64,000 nucleotides of DNA from Paracoccaceae bacterium (GCA_028874915.1 JAPPHA010000004.1:1-64000), one strand, 5' to 3'. Shown: positions 20,316-29,096, counted from the first letter of the stretch. Program-made: numbers and translations. Notes: generated from the sequence alone by a model not told the origin.

Positions 20316-20939
20316 ATGAACGACCGGAAACGAGCGCAACGGCAACACGAGGATTACTGGGGACGATGTTGGACGGTTCCCTTGGGCGTATTTCTGGGCG
20401 CGGAGGTGCGGTCCAGCCGCCCAGATAACGATGCGCACGATATAGAGTTCCGGATTCAGCGAAGCGACGGTACAGTCGCGACTTCATGGGGAGAGGTGAC
20501 CGGCACCTACTACGACAACTCAGAAGCCAGATGGTTATGGAATCCGTCGCCGGCCGGAAACCAGTCCGGACTATATGTTGATCCCGATGCGCGCACGGGC
20601 ATCGCGGCGCGGGACCGGGTCGCGCAAAAGCGCGGCAAATACCGGGAATTGGCCGAGCGACGGGGAGGAGGCCACCTGCTGGTCCTGCTGCACTCCCCGT
20701 TGACAAGCCGCAGCACGCGGGTCGATGCCGAAAGTCGGATACGGGAATTGCTAGAGACCGGACCAGCTTCAGATTTCGATCCCTTCGAAACGGTGTGGCT
20801 CGGTTATCGTCTGCCGTTGACGGTGCCAGACCAAATGGAAGACCCTGAGCATGTGTTTCCCGACGGCTCAGACGGGAGCCGCCGTAACTTTCTGAAATGC
20901 GTCTGGTCTGGGCGAGGCCCCCTGAGGCTGCCGCCGTAA
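20316..20939 (+). CDS. hypothetical protein, possible effector partner of the AAA_13 ATPase
   Basis: This is a 207-residue soluble protein with no signal peptide, beginning MNDRKRAQRQHEDYW. It contains an acidic beta-strand-like stretch, DAHDIEFRIQ followed by ATSWGEVTGTYYD. That spacing is reminiscent of a degenerate PD-(D/E)xK nuclease core, but the lysine is missing and this is weak. It lies 140 bases downstream of the ATPase on the same strand and is GC-richer than it. The start at 20316 is chosen by protein character; the ribosome binding site is weak and 20259 is an alternative. No family was recognised. Confidence 0.55.
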   Translation: MNDRKRAQRQHEDYWGRCWTVPLGVFLGAEVRSSRPDNDAHDIEFRIQRSDGTVATSWGEVTGTYYDNSEARWLWNPSPAGNQSGLYVDPDARTGIAARDRVAQKRGKYRELAERRGGGHLLVLLHSPLTSRSTRVDAESRIRELLETGPASDFDPFETVWLGYRLPLTVPDQMEDPEHVFPDGSDGSRRNFLKCVWSGRGPLRLPP

Positions 20940-21322
20940 TTCGGCGCGCGCTACACCGTATTACGGCGCCTGCTTGCGTTCGAGCAAACTACGAGGCCCT
21001 GGATACCCTTGGCTGGCGGCGGCGGGGTGTACGTGGATCCCCGAAGGCGGGGAAGCCGTACCCGGAACCAATTAGCCGCGTAGCGCCGAACGGCATCATA
21101 ACCGCCGCCGTAGCCATGGTTGCAAAGCTCTTCGTCTCGAATTTCGCTGATCACCGCTGCAGACAGGCCCCATTTAGATTTCTCGTGGTTCCCATGCGAT
21201 TCCCAGAGTGGTAAATCGGTGTTGTTTCGGAGAACCAATCCCCTTGAAAACGTCAGTGTTTTCAAAGGGTGTTTTGACTGCGGGGTCCGAAGCCATCTCA
21301 AACTACTGTTACAGGCTGCGGC
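20940..21322. other. intergenic stretch with a hairpin repeat
   Basis: About 380 bases separate two convergent genes. The only clear structure is the hairpin listed at 21241-21269, which has a relative near 52.0 kb. No coding potential was recognised. Confidence 0.45.
21241..21269. repeat. dispersed hairpin repeat, copy 1
   Basis: CCCTTGAAAAC and GTTTTCAAAGGG-type arms form an imperfect stem around GTCAGT. A closely similar hairpin lies at 51971-51999. After both hairpins comes a related segment, TGACTGCGGGGTCCG here and TGGTTGCAGGGCCCG there. It may be the end of a mobile element, an attachment-site relic, or a terminator for the convergent genes. Confidence 0.5.
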
Positions 21323-24300
21323 TTAACCAGCGAAACTCCGTCCTACATATGGGGCTCCATCGCCAGTGTGTAGCTCGAAATCTTGACGGTGGAATAGGCC
21401 GCGAAACGGCAAGTCATCCCGGCTCGAACGCGCCAGAACATATCCTGCTGCATCAATCCAATTGATGGTGTCGTTGGTCACGATCGGAACGACACGATAT
21501 AGACCGCGCTCACCTGTTGTGCCGATCAATTCCACCCCGACCCGGTTTCCACCGCCAGCGGCTCGTTCAGGCTGTGGCAGGCTGCGTTCCCAGGCAAGGA
21601 AGCGCTGTGGATCAATGAAGTCCTCGGCGTCGAGATCGTCGTATTCGGCCTGAAGCCACGCTTCAAATGCCGCCCGTCGGGCGGCAGCCGAATGCCGCGT
21701 TTGCGCTAGGCCTTGCGAGAGCGCGAAGGCAACGAACGGATCCAGTGTCCCCCACCGCAGCAATTCCCGCGCCCAAAATCCGAACCACGGCAGTTCTGTG
21801 GTCTCTCGCCATGCATCCAGAGACGGCACTGCAAGCGGATCACCGGCGCTGTCGGACCATGCACACGCGACCACCGCGCCTACCGCTACGCCCAACCGAA
21901 AGTCGATATTGTCAGCAACAAACCGTTGCCAGGCTCGAAGCTGCTCCGGATCAGGGCTGGCCGCACCCGGCGCGAGTACCCACCAGCCCAACACGTCCTG
22001 CCAGTTTTCGAGGAGTTTGCGATCCGTTTCAGTCGCTCGTACGCGAAAGCCGTATCCGCGGTCCGCCGCAATGAGTTCGCCGAGCGCAACGAAAATGGCA
22101 AAGCGGTCCTCTGCACTCGCGCCGCCATAATCCTGTGCGCCTTCGATCACCGCCTTCATTTCCGGCGCGATCGCTTCAAACCGTCGCCCCACATACGGCG
22201 TAAAGCCGTATTGGTATAGCCGGGTGCGTTCGTTGGCGTCGGGATAAATCTGATCGACGATGGCGCGTCCACGGCGCACGAACGCACGCTCCAGCCAATC
22301 CTCCTGGACCGCGGCGTAGGCTGAGAAAGTCCTGCGCCAAAGCTGCACCAAAACCTCTTCGGCTGCAGCCCCTTCCAAGCCCCCAGCCCGCAAGCGCTGG
22401 ATTTCTTCAATGGCACTCAGAAGAATTCCATCCAGTTCGTCCACACTGTCGGCAAGCCGGCTATCTTCAGAGGTTTCAGCGCGGCCTGCGTGATCGCTGA
22501 TGTCTGACGGAATTGCAGCTTCAAGCCATGCCAGAAAGTCGTCCCCCTCTAAACCGACCAAATCCCGCGCGCGATCTGCTATGCCTTGCAGCAGCAATGC
22601 AAGGGGGCTGTCCACATCGGCTTGCTCAAGCTCCTCCGCAAGCAGCCTGCGCCTGAGCGCACCATAATCTTGGCGAAGGGCACGGATTTGACGCCGCTGT
22701 ACAGGGATTTGCCTAGGTGCCGTCGATGAGGGACGCCTTGGTATCGCGACCAGTGTAATGCCCTCCATGCCATTGCTTGAGCCCGGCCGCCCCGCTCTGC
22801 CGGAGAGATTACGAAATTCGGCAGCGGACATTGGCGTCTCCACGGAGGTGTTGTTGACCGGATCGTACGTCCGGCGCTTCAATGCCGTGAGGAATATGAT
22901 GTCGAAGGGGAGATTGACGCCCTCCGTCAGGGTGGCGGTTGCTACGGTGATCGGGCAAATTCCCCGATCGATAAGAAGGGTCATTAGCCGCCTTAGGCGC
23001 TGCGGCATCTGGCCGTGGTTTGTCGCTATGCCGTGGTCGAGCAACGCAAGCTCGTAGGAATTCTCACCGCAGTAGTCAATGCAGGCCGCCCGCGTTTCCT
23101 CAAAGCGCGCGCGATCTTCTTCGTTGTCGGGCGCTTCAAACGTCTGCGCTTCCTGCCAGCTTTCGAACTGCAGTGCATCCTTGTACCATCCCATTGTCCT
23201 TTCAGGTTGCTGCATAACCGAGATGAGGATGCGGCGATCTTCGTTTATAAGATGCAGTGCGGTCCACAAGACGTCCAGTTCGTTGAAGCGGTAAACGCTG
23301 TGACGCCTCTCCGCCGAAAGCTCGGGCATCGGAGGTATACCCAGGCGCAAATAAACGGGGTCGTCGCGGCCTCGCACAAACAAAGACCGGCCGTTCATTA
23401 GCTCAAGCAGCATCCGGCCGGAGTTGCCATGCGACGTCTCGAAAATCCCCACAATCTGCCTTGTACTGCGATAGCGCGTTCCGACTGCCTGCGCGTCCTC
23501 GCGGTCCTCGATCCAGCGCGCTACCGGCGATGCGGCGCCGCCGGCGACGGCTGTCAGCGCTATCCTGACGATTTTGGGAGATTGGGCCAGCAGGCGTGAA
23601 ACAAATCCTTCAAGCCGGATTGAGCGGTTGGAATGTTCTGCAAAGTCCGCCTGTGTCCGTTCATCATCCGCGGGGATAACCTGGTGGGCTTCATCCACGA
23701 TCAAAAGCCGCAAGCGCCGAAGCAACAGCGGGCCGAGATACCGCATCAGAGCATCGGCTTTTTCAACCGTCGCTATAAGGACGGTCGGCCTGTCAGCATC
23801 AATCCAGTAGTCGGTAACGCCCCAGTCCGTACCGCCATAGAGACCCGTTACGATCAGGTCTCGCCCAAGCTCGGCTGTGAGCTTGGCCTCTACCTCGCCA
23901 GCCAGCGCCCTTGATGGAACGAGATATAGGGCGAGCGGCGCGGGATCTTCTTCCGCTCTCAGAAGCAACTCTTTGACGAGCGCGAGATTGGCGACAAGCG
24001 TTTTGCCGGATCCCGTGGGCGTGCAGAGTGCAAATGAGGACTCTTCGATGAGCCGTGCGATGCCGTGCCGCTGCGACGTCCAGAGGATGCCGCGCTGGCG
24101 GTTGAATTGGGTGCGGGCGAAGGTCTCAAGACGCGGCGCACGTTCGGGATTGATAGCGCCGAGCTCGCGGACCGGCGTGTAAATGCTGGCATCCCGGTAG
24201 GCAATCGCAACCTGGTACAGAAGCGCCACAAGAGCCGATGCGTCATCGTTCAATGTACGCACGGCCATCTTGTCGAGCGCGGCAAGTTTGAGGAGCGCGC

Positions 24301-24940
24301 GGTCAAGACGCGGCTCGTCGCCGCGGCGCAAGGCGTCTGCGATAGCGCCGAGTGTGCGGACCAATTCGACTGTGAAATACCATGTAGCCTTGTCCTCACC
24401 GTCATCATCGAGCAAGCGCTCGGAAGCTTCTCGGTCGGCAATGTCTATATGGTCGCGCCAAAACATGGTCACAGTGCGGATGACTTCATCGAAGTTGGCG
24501 CGCAAGAAACTGGCATAGAGTCGTTTCCCGCGACTATCGAGGCGCACTTTCGTAAGCAGTGCTGCTGACATCGCCGGCAGGCCGCCTAGCTGGTATGATG
24601 CGGCAGCCAATAATTCCAGCGGCACAAAAGTTGTCAGCTCGTCGTGAGCGCGTCCGAGCCATTCGAGCAGTTCGCCGGCCCGGCGGTAGCACAGGATCGC
24701 GTTCGTAGAACTTGCCCCTTCGATCCTCCGGAAGATGGCGGCGGCATCGAGCAAACGCCGCGCGTCATGGAGCTGGATACGGGATTCGGCCGCGCTCCAT
24801 CGAATCGTCGGCACATCCCAGGCGGTTTGCAATCCCCGTACGAAGGATCGCGCTTGAATGGGTGTTAGCGTATCCTCTAGAGCGATCTGGCTTTTAAGTT
24901 CGTTGGCGACGTCCAACCGGTCCGGGTCTAGTTCAGGCAT
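21323..24940 (-). CDS. hamB: Hachiman-type helicase HamB
   Basis: About 1205 residues; superfamily 2 helicase. An N-terminal helical region of about 290 residues precedes the motor. Walker A is TPTGSGKT (307-314), motif Ia VPSRALAGEV, DEAH is at 415-418, and motif VI is SGRAGRPG. After it comes a long C-terminal part without a recognised fold. In the Hachiman defence system HamB holds the nuclease HamA and releases it upon sensing damaged or phage DNA. The ATG at 24940 is preferred over 24970 because GGAGG lies five bases upstream and it overlaps the hamA stop by a few bases. The similar AbpAB system is an alternative name. Confidence 0.75.
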   Translation of the reverse strand: MPELDPDRLDVANELKSQIALEDTLTPIQARSFVRGLQTAWDVPTIRWSAAESRIQLHDARRLLDAAAIFRRIEGASSTNAILCYRRAGELLEWLGRAHDELTTFVPLELLAAASYQLGGLPAMSAALLTKVRLDSRGKRLYASFLRANFDEVIRTVTMFWRDHIDIADREASERLLDDDGEDKATWYFTVELVRTLGAIADALRRGDEPRLDRALLKLAALDKMAVRTLNDDASALVALLYQVAIAYRDASIYTPVRELGAINPERAPRLETFARTQFNRQRGILWTSQRHGIARLIEESSFALCTPTGSGKTLVANLALVKELLLRAEEDPAPLALYLVPSRALAGEVEAKLTAELGRDLIVTGLYGGTDWGVTDYWIDADRPTVLIATVEKADALMRYLGPLLLRRLRLLIVDEAHQVIPADDERTQADFAEHSNRSIRLEGFVSRLLAQSPKIVRIALTAVAGGAASPVARWIEDREDAQAVGTRYRSTRQIVGIFETSHGNSGRMLLELMNGRSLFVRGRDDPVYLRLGIPPMPELSAERRHSVYRFNELDVLWTALHLINEDRRILISVMQQPERTMGWYKDALQFESWQEAQTFEAPDNEEDRARFEETRAACIDYCGENSYELALLDHGIATNHGQMPQRLRRLMTLLIDRGICPITVATATLTEGVNLPFDIIFLTALKRRTYDPVNNTSVETPMSAAEFRNLSGRAGRPGSSNGMEGITLVAIPRRPSSTAPRQIPVQRRQIRALRQDYGALRRRLLAEELEQADVDSPLALLLQGIADRARDLVGLEGDDFLAWLEAAIPSDISDHAGRAETSEDSRLADSVDELDGILLSAIEEIQRLRAGGLEGAAAEEVLVQLWRRTFSAYAAVQEDWLERAFVRRGRAIVDQIYPDANERTRLYQYGFTPYVGRRFEAIAPEMKAVIEGAQDYGGASAEDRFAIFVALGELIAADRGYGFRVRATETDRKLLENWQDVLGWWVLAPGAASPDPEQLRAWQRFVADNIDFRLGVAVGAVVACAWSDSAGDPLAVPSLDAWRETTELPWFGFWARELLRWGTLDPFVAFALSQGLAQTRHSAAARRAAFEAWLQAEYDDLDAEDFIDPQRFLAWERSLPQPERAAGGGNRVGVELIGTTGERGLYRVVPIVTNDTINWIDAAGYVLARSSRDDLPFRGLFHRQDFELHTGDGAPYVGRSFAG

Positions 24941-25898
24941 CGTCGCCTCCGTCAGACCAGAGGCTCTCATAGAGAGTGTCGATCAGTTCCTCGCCGTCCT
25001 TCAAGATGACTTCCACCAGTTGGAGATCGTGCCCAGCGGTATAGTCTTCAGGCATCTCTTCGTATGGAAGAAGGCAATCCATTTGCTCGCGCCTAGCAGC
25101 TCCATTACCGACAATTATAATGAGGTCCGTTCTGGGAAGTGGTTCCTCGTCTCGAAGGACAAGTGCGCGCTCCATCGACAATATTGCAGCATCATAGCCA
25201 TCTGGATCGTGCTGCTGTAAAAGCCTCATCAGTTGTCGCACGCCAATTGGTACGGGCGGGTCATTATTCACGTCGTTCCAGACACCCTTCCCGGAGTGGA
25301 CTTTCGGGCCGCCTGCGGGATTGGTGACCTTCTTACCGTACATAACTACGTCAACCGCCGACTGCGTCAGCGTTTTCCGCCATTTGGCCTCGCCCGCGAT
25401 GAACCTCACAACGGCGCCGATATCGTCCAGGAGCAAACCGATAAAGTCAGAACCAAGGCGCCCAATCGTCTGACGCGTCCTCTCCGGGTTGCGAACCAGC
25501 GTAAAGAGGTAATTCCGCGCATCTTCGTGATAGCGGAACAGGAAAATCGGCACGCGCCAATCATGGCCGCCAACCAATTCATAGCCTTCTGTGACAAGCC
25601 CGGCCATCACTTCGCCGAACAGGCCCTTCCGCGTCGTGCTGGGAAGACAGCCGGGATACTCTACGGGCAGTTCGCCGCCATCGCCTGCGTCAGGGTGAAG
25701 ATCAATGCCAATGTCGGCATGGAATACCTGCCGCGCATCAAGGTGTGCTGACTCGAAATATGGGCGTAAAGCCTCGCAAATGGCCTCCTGATCGATATCC
25801 CTTTGCAGGAGCAGCAAATGTCCAAATTTGCCGTTGGTCGAAGGGTGCTCTTCCAGCCACTCGGCAAGGATATCATGCGGTGGTGGACAAGTGTGCAT
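24933..25898 (-). CDS. hamA: Hachiman-type DUF1837 nuclease HamA
   Basis: About 321 residues matching the DUF1837 pattern: KGLFGEVMAGLVTEGYELV, then GSDFIGLLLDD and FIAGEAKWRKTLT. The D...GEAKW part reads as a PD-(D/E)xK nuclease core (Asp, then Glu-x-Lys). HamA is the DNA-degrading effector of Hachiman systems and is kept inactive by HamB. It is the first gene of the minus-strand pair and overlaps hamB. The ATG at 25898 follows GGAGG at five bases and is preferred over the GTG at 25916. Confidence 0.72.
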   Translation of the reverse strand: MHTCPPPHDILAEWLEEHPSTNGKFGHLLLLQRDIDQEAICEALRPYFESAHLDARQVFHADIGIDLHPDAGDGGELPVEYPGCLPSTTRKGLFGEVMAGLVTEGYELVGGHDWRVPIFLFRYHEDARNYLFTLVRNPERTRQTIGRLGSDFIGLLLDDIGAVVRFIAGEAKWRKTLTQSAVDVVMYGKKVTNPAGGPKVHSGKGVWNDVNNDPPVPIGVRQLMRLLQQHDPDGYDAAILSMERALVLRDEEPLPRTDLIIIVGNGAARREQMDCLLPYEEMPEDYTAGHDLQLVEVILKDGEELIDTLYESLWSDGGDDA

Positions 25899-26111
25899 CC
25901 CACCCTCCGCGGTCACAAAAAAGGCGGCGGTTCAATCTTTCCTTCTGTCTTGCGTCCCGAAACATCTGCTTGAAGTTCCTACAGTGATATGCTGCATCAA
26001 CGCCCCCGCAGGGGGCGCATGACGGACCCCATCTTGTGTTCCGGCCGGCCGGGGCGGTCGTCGTCCGCGGTCTCACGGCGGATCGTAACGGGATTGGTGG
26101 ATTTGGTCATC

Positions 26112-26250
26112 ACGCCTGCCGGCAAGTTGACGGGTTCTTGATTTCGACCAGCATGCGGAACAATATTCCCTTTCGAGACGCAGTCCTGTACTGCCCTCTC
26201 TCTGAGGCCCGCGCTCCGGTGCGGGCCTTCGTGTATTTGGAGGGCTGCGG
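26112..26250 (+). repeat. dispersed leader repeat, copy 1 (upstream of a DUF3800 fragment)
   Basis: This segment is clearly similar to 52466-52604. Both start with CGCCTGCCGG and share GAGACGCAG, CTGTACTGCCCTCT, the hairpin GGCCCGCGCTCCGGTGCGGGCC, and GGAGGGCTGC directly before an ATG. In both places it precedes the beginning of a DUF3800 gene. It behaves like a conserved 5' leader that has moved or been duplicated with the gene. The GC-rich hairpin could be a terminator, an attenuator or part of a structured RNA. Confidence 0.7.
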
Positions 26251-26322
26251 ATGGCGTCTTTCGCCTGGCTCGACGAGTTCGGACACGTCGACCCCTATAT
26301 CGCCCGAATGAACCCGCGCTGA
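26251..26322 (+). pseudogene. DUF3800 N-terminal fragment
   Basis: A 23-codon reading frame opens with the typical DUF3800 start, FAWLDEFGHVDPYIAR, and ends at a TGA after MNPR. It corresponds to the first 20 codons of the DUF3800 gene at 52.6 kb; the rest is gone and replaced by the Xre-RES pair. GGAGGGC precedes the ATG, so a short peptide could still be made. Confidence 0.65.
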
Positions 26323-26386
26323 CCCAGTCCAGTCCGCATGTCAAGCCAGCATTGCCCCTGCCGCAGCCGCCGCATACATTTGGACC

Positions 26387-27007
26387 ATGGCGAATTTCCA
26401 TATTCAATCCATTCGCAGTCCGTTCGACGATCCGAGGCTTGCCTCCGCGGCGATCGGGGCGCTGACACGCGCCGACGCAATGGGCCTGCTCTTGCGTCCC
26501 GTCACCTGCCTGGACGAATCCGCGATTCAGGAGCTCGAAACAGGCATGGCCGAAACCGGCATCGGCCGAAGCTTCCTTGCGGAACTTCACCGGATGCCGT
26601 TCTCCGATGCCGCCCGCCTTTCCGCGCTCCTGGAGAAGATCAACGAGGCCCTCGACCAGTCCCCGGCCCCCGCGCATGAATGGCGCACCCTGCAAGGCGT
26701 CCTGGGCGTGGAACTGCTGACCCGCCTCCTCGGCATCTCCCAGTCCAGTGCGCGGCGCTACATTTCCGGCAACCGCTCCACGCCGGACGCGATCGCCGCC
26801 CGACTTCACTTTCTCGCCTTCGTCGTCGGCGACCTGGCCGGCGCATACAACGACATCGGGGTCCGGCGCTGGTTCGACCGGCCCCGCGAGCGGCTCGACG
26901 GCAACACGCCCGCACGCACGCTCGGCGACGAGTGGTCGCCGGGACACGACGGCCCCCGAAGGGTCCGCGAGCTCGCCCGAGCCCTGGCGTCGTCGCCAGC
27001 GACGTGA
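26387..27007 (+). CDS. Xre/MbcA/ParS-type antitoxin
   Basis: This 206-residue protein is the antitoxin of an Xre-RES type II module. A helical N-terminal part is followed by a helix-turn-helix segment (LLTRLLGISQSSARRYISG, residues about 113-131) and then the C-terminal toxin-binding region (FVVGDLAGAYNDIGVRRWFDRP) typical of MbcA/ParS/Xre antitoxins. Such proteins block the RES toxin and repress their own operon. Its TGA overlaps the GTG of the toxin gene (GTGA). The ribosome binding site is weak, and transcription probably starts in the 60-base gap after the DUF3800 fragment. Confidence 0.82.
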   Translation: MANFHIQSIRSPFDDPRLASAAIGALTRADAMGLLLRPVTCLDESAIQELETGMAETGIGRSFLAELHRMPFSDAARLSALLEKINEALDQSPAPAHEWRTLQGVLGVELLTRLLGISQSSARRYISGNRSTPDAIAARLHFLAFVVGDLAGAYNDIGVRRWFDRPRERLDGNTPARTLGDEWSPGHDGPRRVRELARALASSPAT

Positions 27008-27528
27008 TCGCCTATCGCCACGCCGATCCCCGCTTTCCTTTTCTGCGGGAGGATTCGTCGCCATCCGCCGGCCGGTGGAACGCGCCGGGCGAGCTGACCC
27101 ATTACTTCTGCGACACGCCGGACGGCGCCTGGGCGGAGTTTCTTCGACACGGGGAAATCCGCGACCCGCAGGATCTCGCCACCGTCCGCCGCGCCCTCTG
27201 GGCGGTCGACATTGACGAAATCCCGTCGCATCAACCTGACTTGCCTCGCGAGACACTGACCGGTGGACCGGACACCTGGCCGGCATGTCAGCAGGCCGCC
27301 CGGCGGCATCGGAAACATGCCGACGGCATCGCCGCACCTTCGGCCGCGCTGAAACCGGGCGCGGCCCATGGATGGCGCGTCGACGGCGGCCTCCAACCCG
27401 GTCCCGAAAGGGACGGCCAGGTCTTCGCGTTGTTCGGCCGCCGCCCGGACGTCATCGGCTGGGCCGCGACTGTCGACGGCCGTCCGAGCCCGGATCTCCT
27501 CCCCAGGGCCCGACATTTCCGTGGCTGA
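27004..27528 (+). CDS. RES-domain toxin
   Basis: The 174-residue protein starts with GTG (VIAYRHADPRFPF). RES toxins are ADP-ribosyltransferase-like enzymes that degrade NAD+. Family features include the early YRHADP arginine, the SAGRWNAPG segment, a Tyr/Glu stretch (TPDGAWAEFLRHGE) and the ALWAVDID strand. Length is normal and no frameshift is seen, so the module may be functional. It is translationally coupled to the antitoxin. A longer reading in this frame from 26680 lies inside the antitoxin gene and is not used. Confidence 0.82.
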   Translation: MIAYRHADPRFPFLREDSSPSAGRWNAPGELTHYFCDTPDGAWAEFLRHGEIRDPQDLATVRRALWAVDIDEIPSHQPDLPRETLTGGPDTWPACQQAARRHRKHADGIAAPSAALKPGAAHGWRVDGGLQPGPERDGQVFALFGRRPDVIGWAATVDGRPSPDLLPRARHFRG

Positions 27529-27649
27529 ACCACCGAACGACCAGCTGGTCCAGAGTTCTCTCGCTTCAAGCCGTCCACATCCTGACCTCGATGAGTCCCC
27601 TGTCCAAAGTTTGCGGCATGTTTCCGACATCACGACGCTGACGCAAGAA

Positions 27650-27811
27650 ACAGGTCTGCGCTCGCGTCTCCTTGCCTGTGTTGCAACCCAGCCGGATGAG
27701 GTCTGGTTCCCCAACGACTTTGCTGACCTCGGCAACCGCCCCGCCATCGAAAAGAACTTGCTGCGCCCGGTCGCCTTGAGGGACCTGCGCCGCATAAATC
27801 GCAGTCTCTAA
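27650..27811 (+). pseudogene. DUF6088/AbiEi-like antitoxin N-terminal fragment
   Basis: The frame reads GLRSRLLACVATQPDEVWF, PNDFADLGNRPAIEKNLL and RPVALRDLRRINRSL and then stops. This is the winged-helix start of DUF6088/AbiEi-type antitoxins, which normally continues with GRGLYDxP and another 130 residues. Only the first 55 residues remain. It is one more fragment in a cluster of broken toxin-antitoxin genes. Confidence 0.55.
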
Positions 27812-27991
27812 CCGGAACTTCCTGAAGCGTTCTGACAGGAATTCTTCTTGAAGTTAATGGGTTACGGCCGAACTTGACGGGTCGAGGTACCGGTTCTGCT
27901 CATCCGCAAAAAACCCAGCCACAATCAAGTGCCCGAACATCTGACCGTTTACAGTCGCCGCCTGCGCCGTTGCCCGGATTTCGCCAATTTC

Positions 27992-28477
27992 TCAAGCCGC
28001 GCTGATTTCTTGTGGCGGCAGGAACACTGTCTCGTCCGACTGCCAAACCTTGAGCGCCCGGCTCAAAAGCGATCTGCCGCAAACTGCCGCGGCCTCAAGC
28101 TCGTCGACCACCGAGAGGACGCCTTGCACCCGCATTCCGCGTCCCGCAGCAACCTTGCGCAGCAAGGCGTCGCCCGTGAGCAGGATGCCAGGACGAACCC
28201 TTGCTGTGACCAGGCAGAAGCAGTCGTTCGCAGAGAGTCCAGGGATGACGCTCCTTCACCACGAGCGCCTGACCGACCTCCTCCGCCGTCAGGTCGTGCG
28301 CAATCATGCGGGCCTTGTCGAGCGCCTGCAACTCGGCCTCCGAAAGGTCAAGCACTTCGGAGGCCCGCACGGGCAACGGGATGACGAATCGATAGGGCAG
28401 ATCGCAAACAACGCCCAGCAGACCTCCCTTGCGGAGGTCGTCAGGCACGAAACGTCGTTGACGATAACGCGGATCAC
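27992..28477 (-). pseudogene. PIN-domain toxin, double frameshift
   Basis: Joining three frames gives a PIN-domain protein of the VapC-like or DUF3368-like kind. RVIVNDVSCL holds the first acidic residue, then (shifted) DLRKGGLLGVVCDLPYRFV and EAELQALDKARMIAHDL, then (shifted again) GLSANDCFCLVTARVRPGI, with GDALLRKVAAGRGM supplying the later acidic residues. A missing base near 28440 and an extra base near 28250 break it. The GTG at 28477 overlaps the stop of an upstream ORF whose tail (ISPVRAAALLNQSLESV) looks like an antitoxin end. PIN toxins are RNases, so inactivation may reflect loss of the antitoxin. Confidence 0.7.
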
Positions 28478-28981
28478 CGGATGGTAGGACCGCTGATCTG
28501 CCACTCGACCGATTCGAGCGACTGATTGAGAAGTGCGGCCGCGCGCACGGGCGAGATCAACTGTCGATGGCGATGGAAAAGCGCGGAATTCTGGCGATCC
28601 GCCGCGCTTTTGTCAGGATCGTTTCCTTTCCCTATTGTACGGCTCCTATCGGCGCCGTCGCCCGGTCTCACGTCGCTTGTCCTGAGAGCACGGTCGTGGC
28701 ACCGATCCGGCCGTTCGCGCCCGCGGCACGTTTGGGTGACCTTCGCCGTGAGGGCGTCGCCGCCCTGAACGGGCCGGTCCCGAGCGCTTGTGCGGATCCG
28801 GGCATGGCGGCCGGTGCCTGAAAGCCCGTCGATCGCCACGCCGTGGCCATGGCACGGATCAGCTGGTAGGCGCCTTCACCGGGAGACAGGGCGATGAGGC
28901 ACCGGCGCAACGGGCAGGTTTCTGCCTGATTCCGGGTGACTGTCTGTCCGGATGCCCTCGTGTGGCGGAGATGGCGGATGT
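28478..28981. other. stretch with a possible antitoxin tail, otherwise nothing recognised
   Basis: The minus-strand frame ending at 28474 continues into this stretch, and its last 30 codons look like an antitoxin C-terminus. Further upstream the translation is Arg/Gly/Asp-rich and not protein-like. No other gene, RNA or repeat was seen before the RIT element. Confidence 0.35.
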
Positions 28982-29012
28982 GTCTTTAACAGAAATATTC
29001 CTGTTAAAGACA
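28982..29012. repeat. palindrome at the left junction of the RIT element
   Basis: GTCTTTAACAG and CTGTTAAAGAC form a perfect 11-bp stem around an AT-rich loop (AAATATTC). The right arm runs into the first bases of the left terminal repeat (AAGACATAATGGG). It could be part of the recombinase target site or a terminator. Confidence 0.6.
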
Positions 29013-29096
29013 TAATGGGAACCAAATTGTTATGTGAATCTTGAATCCCAAGTATCTGTCATGACACGCGTTTTCCACTGATCCGGTTCCCATAAA
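29007..29096 (+). repeat. RIT left terminal inverted repeat
   Basis: Its reverse complement matches 32628-32719 almost base for base, including GGAACCGGATCAGTGG, AAACGCGTGTCATGACAG and CAATTTGGTTCCCATTATG. The inner part ends in CATAAAAAAT, one A more than the right copy. The repeat contains the internal palindrome TGTCATGACA. Confidence 0.88.

Noticed and set aside
25997..27337. 446-codon minus-strand ORF across the leader repeat and the antitoxin
   Set aside because: It is antisense to the Xre-RES pair and its composition is Arg/Gly-rich. Its only conserved part is the reverse complement of the DUF3800 leader repeat.
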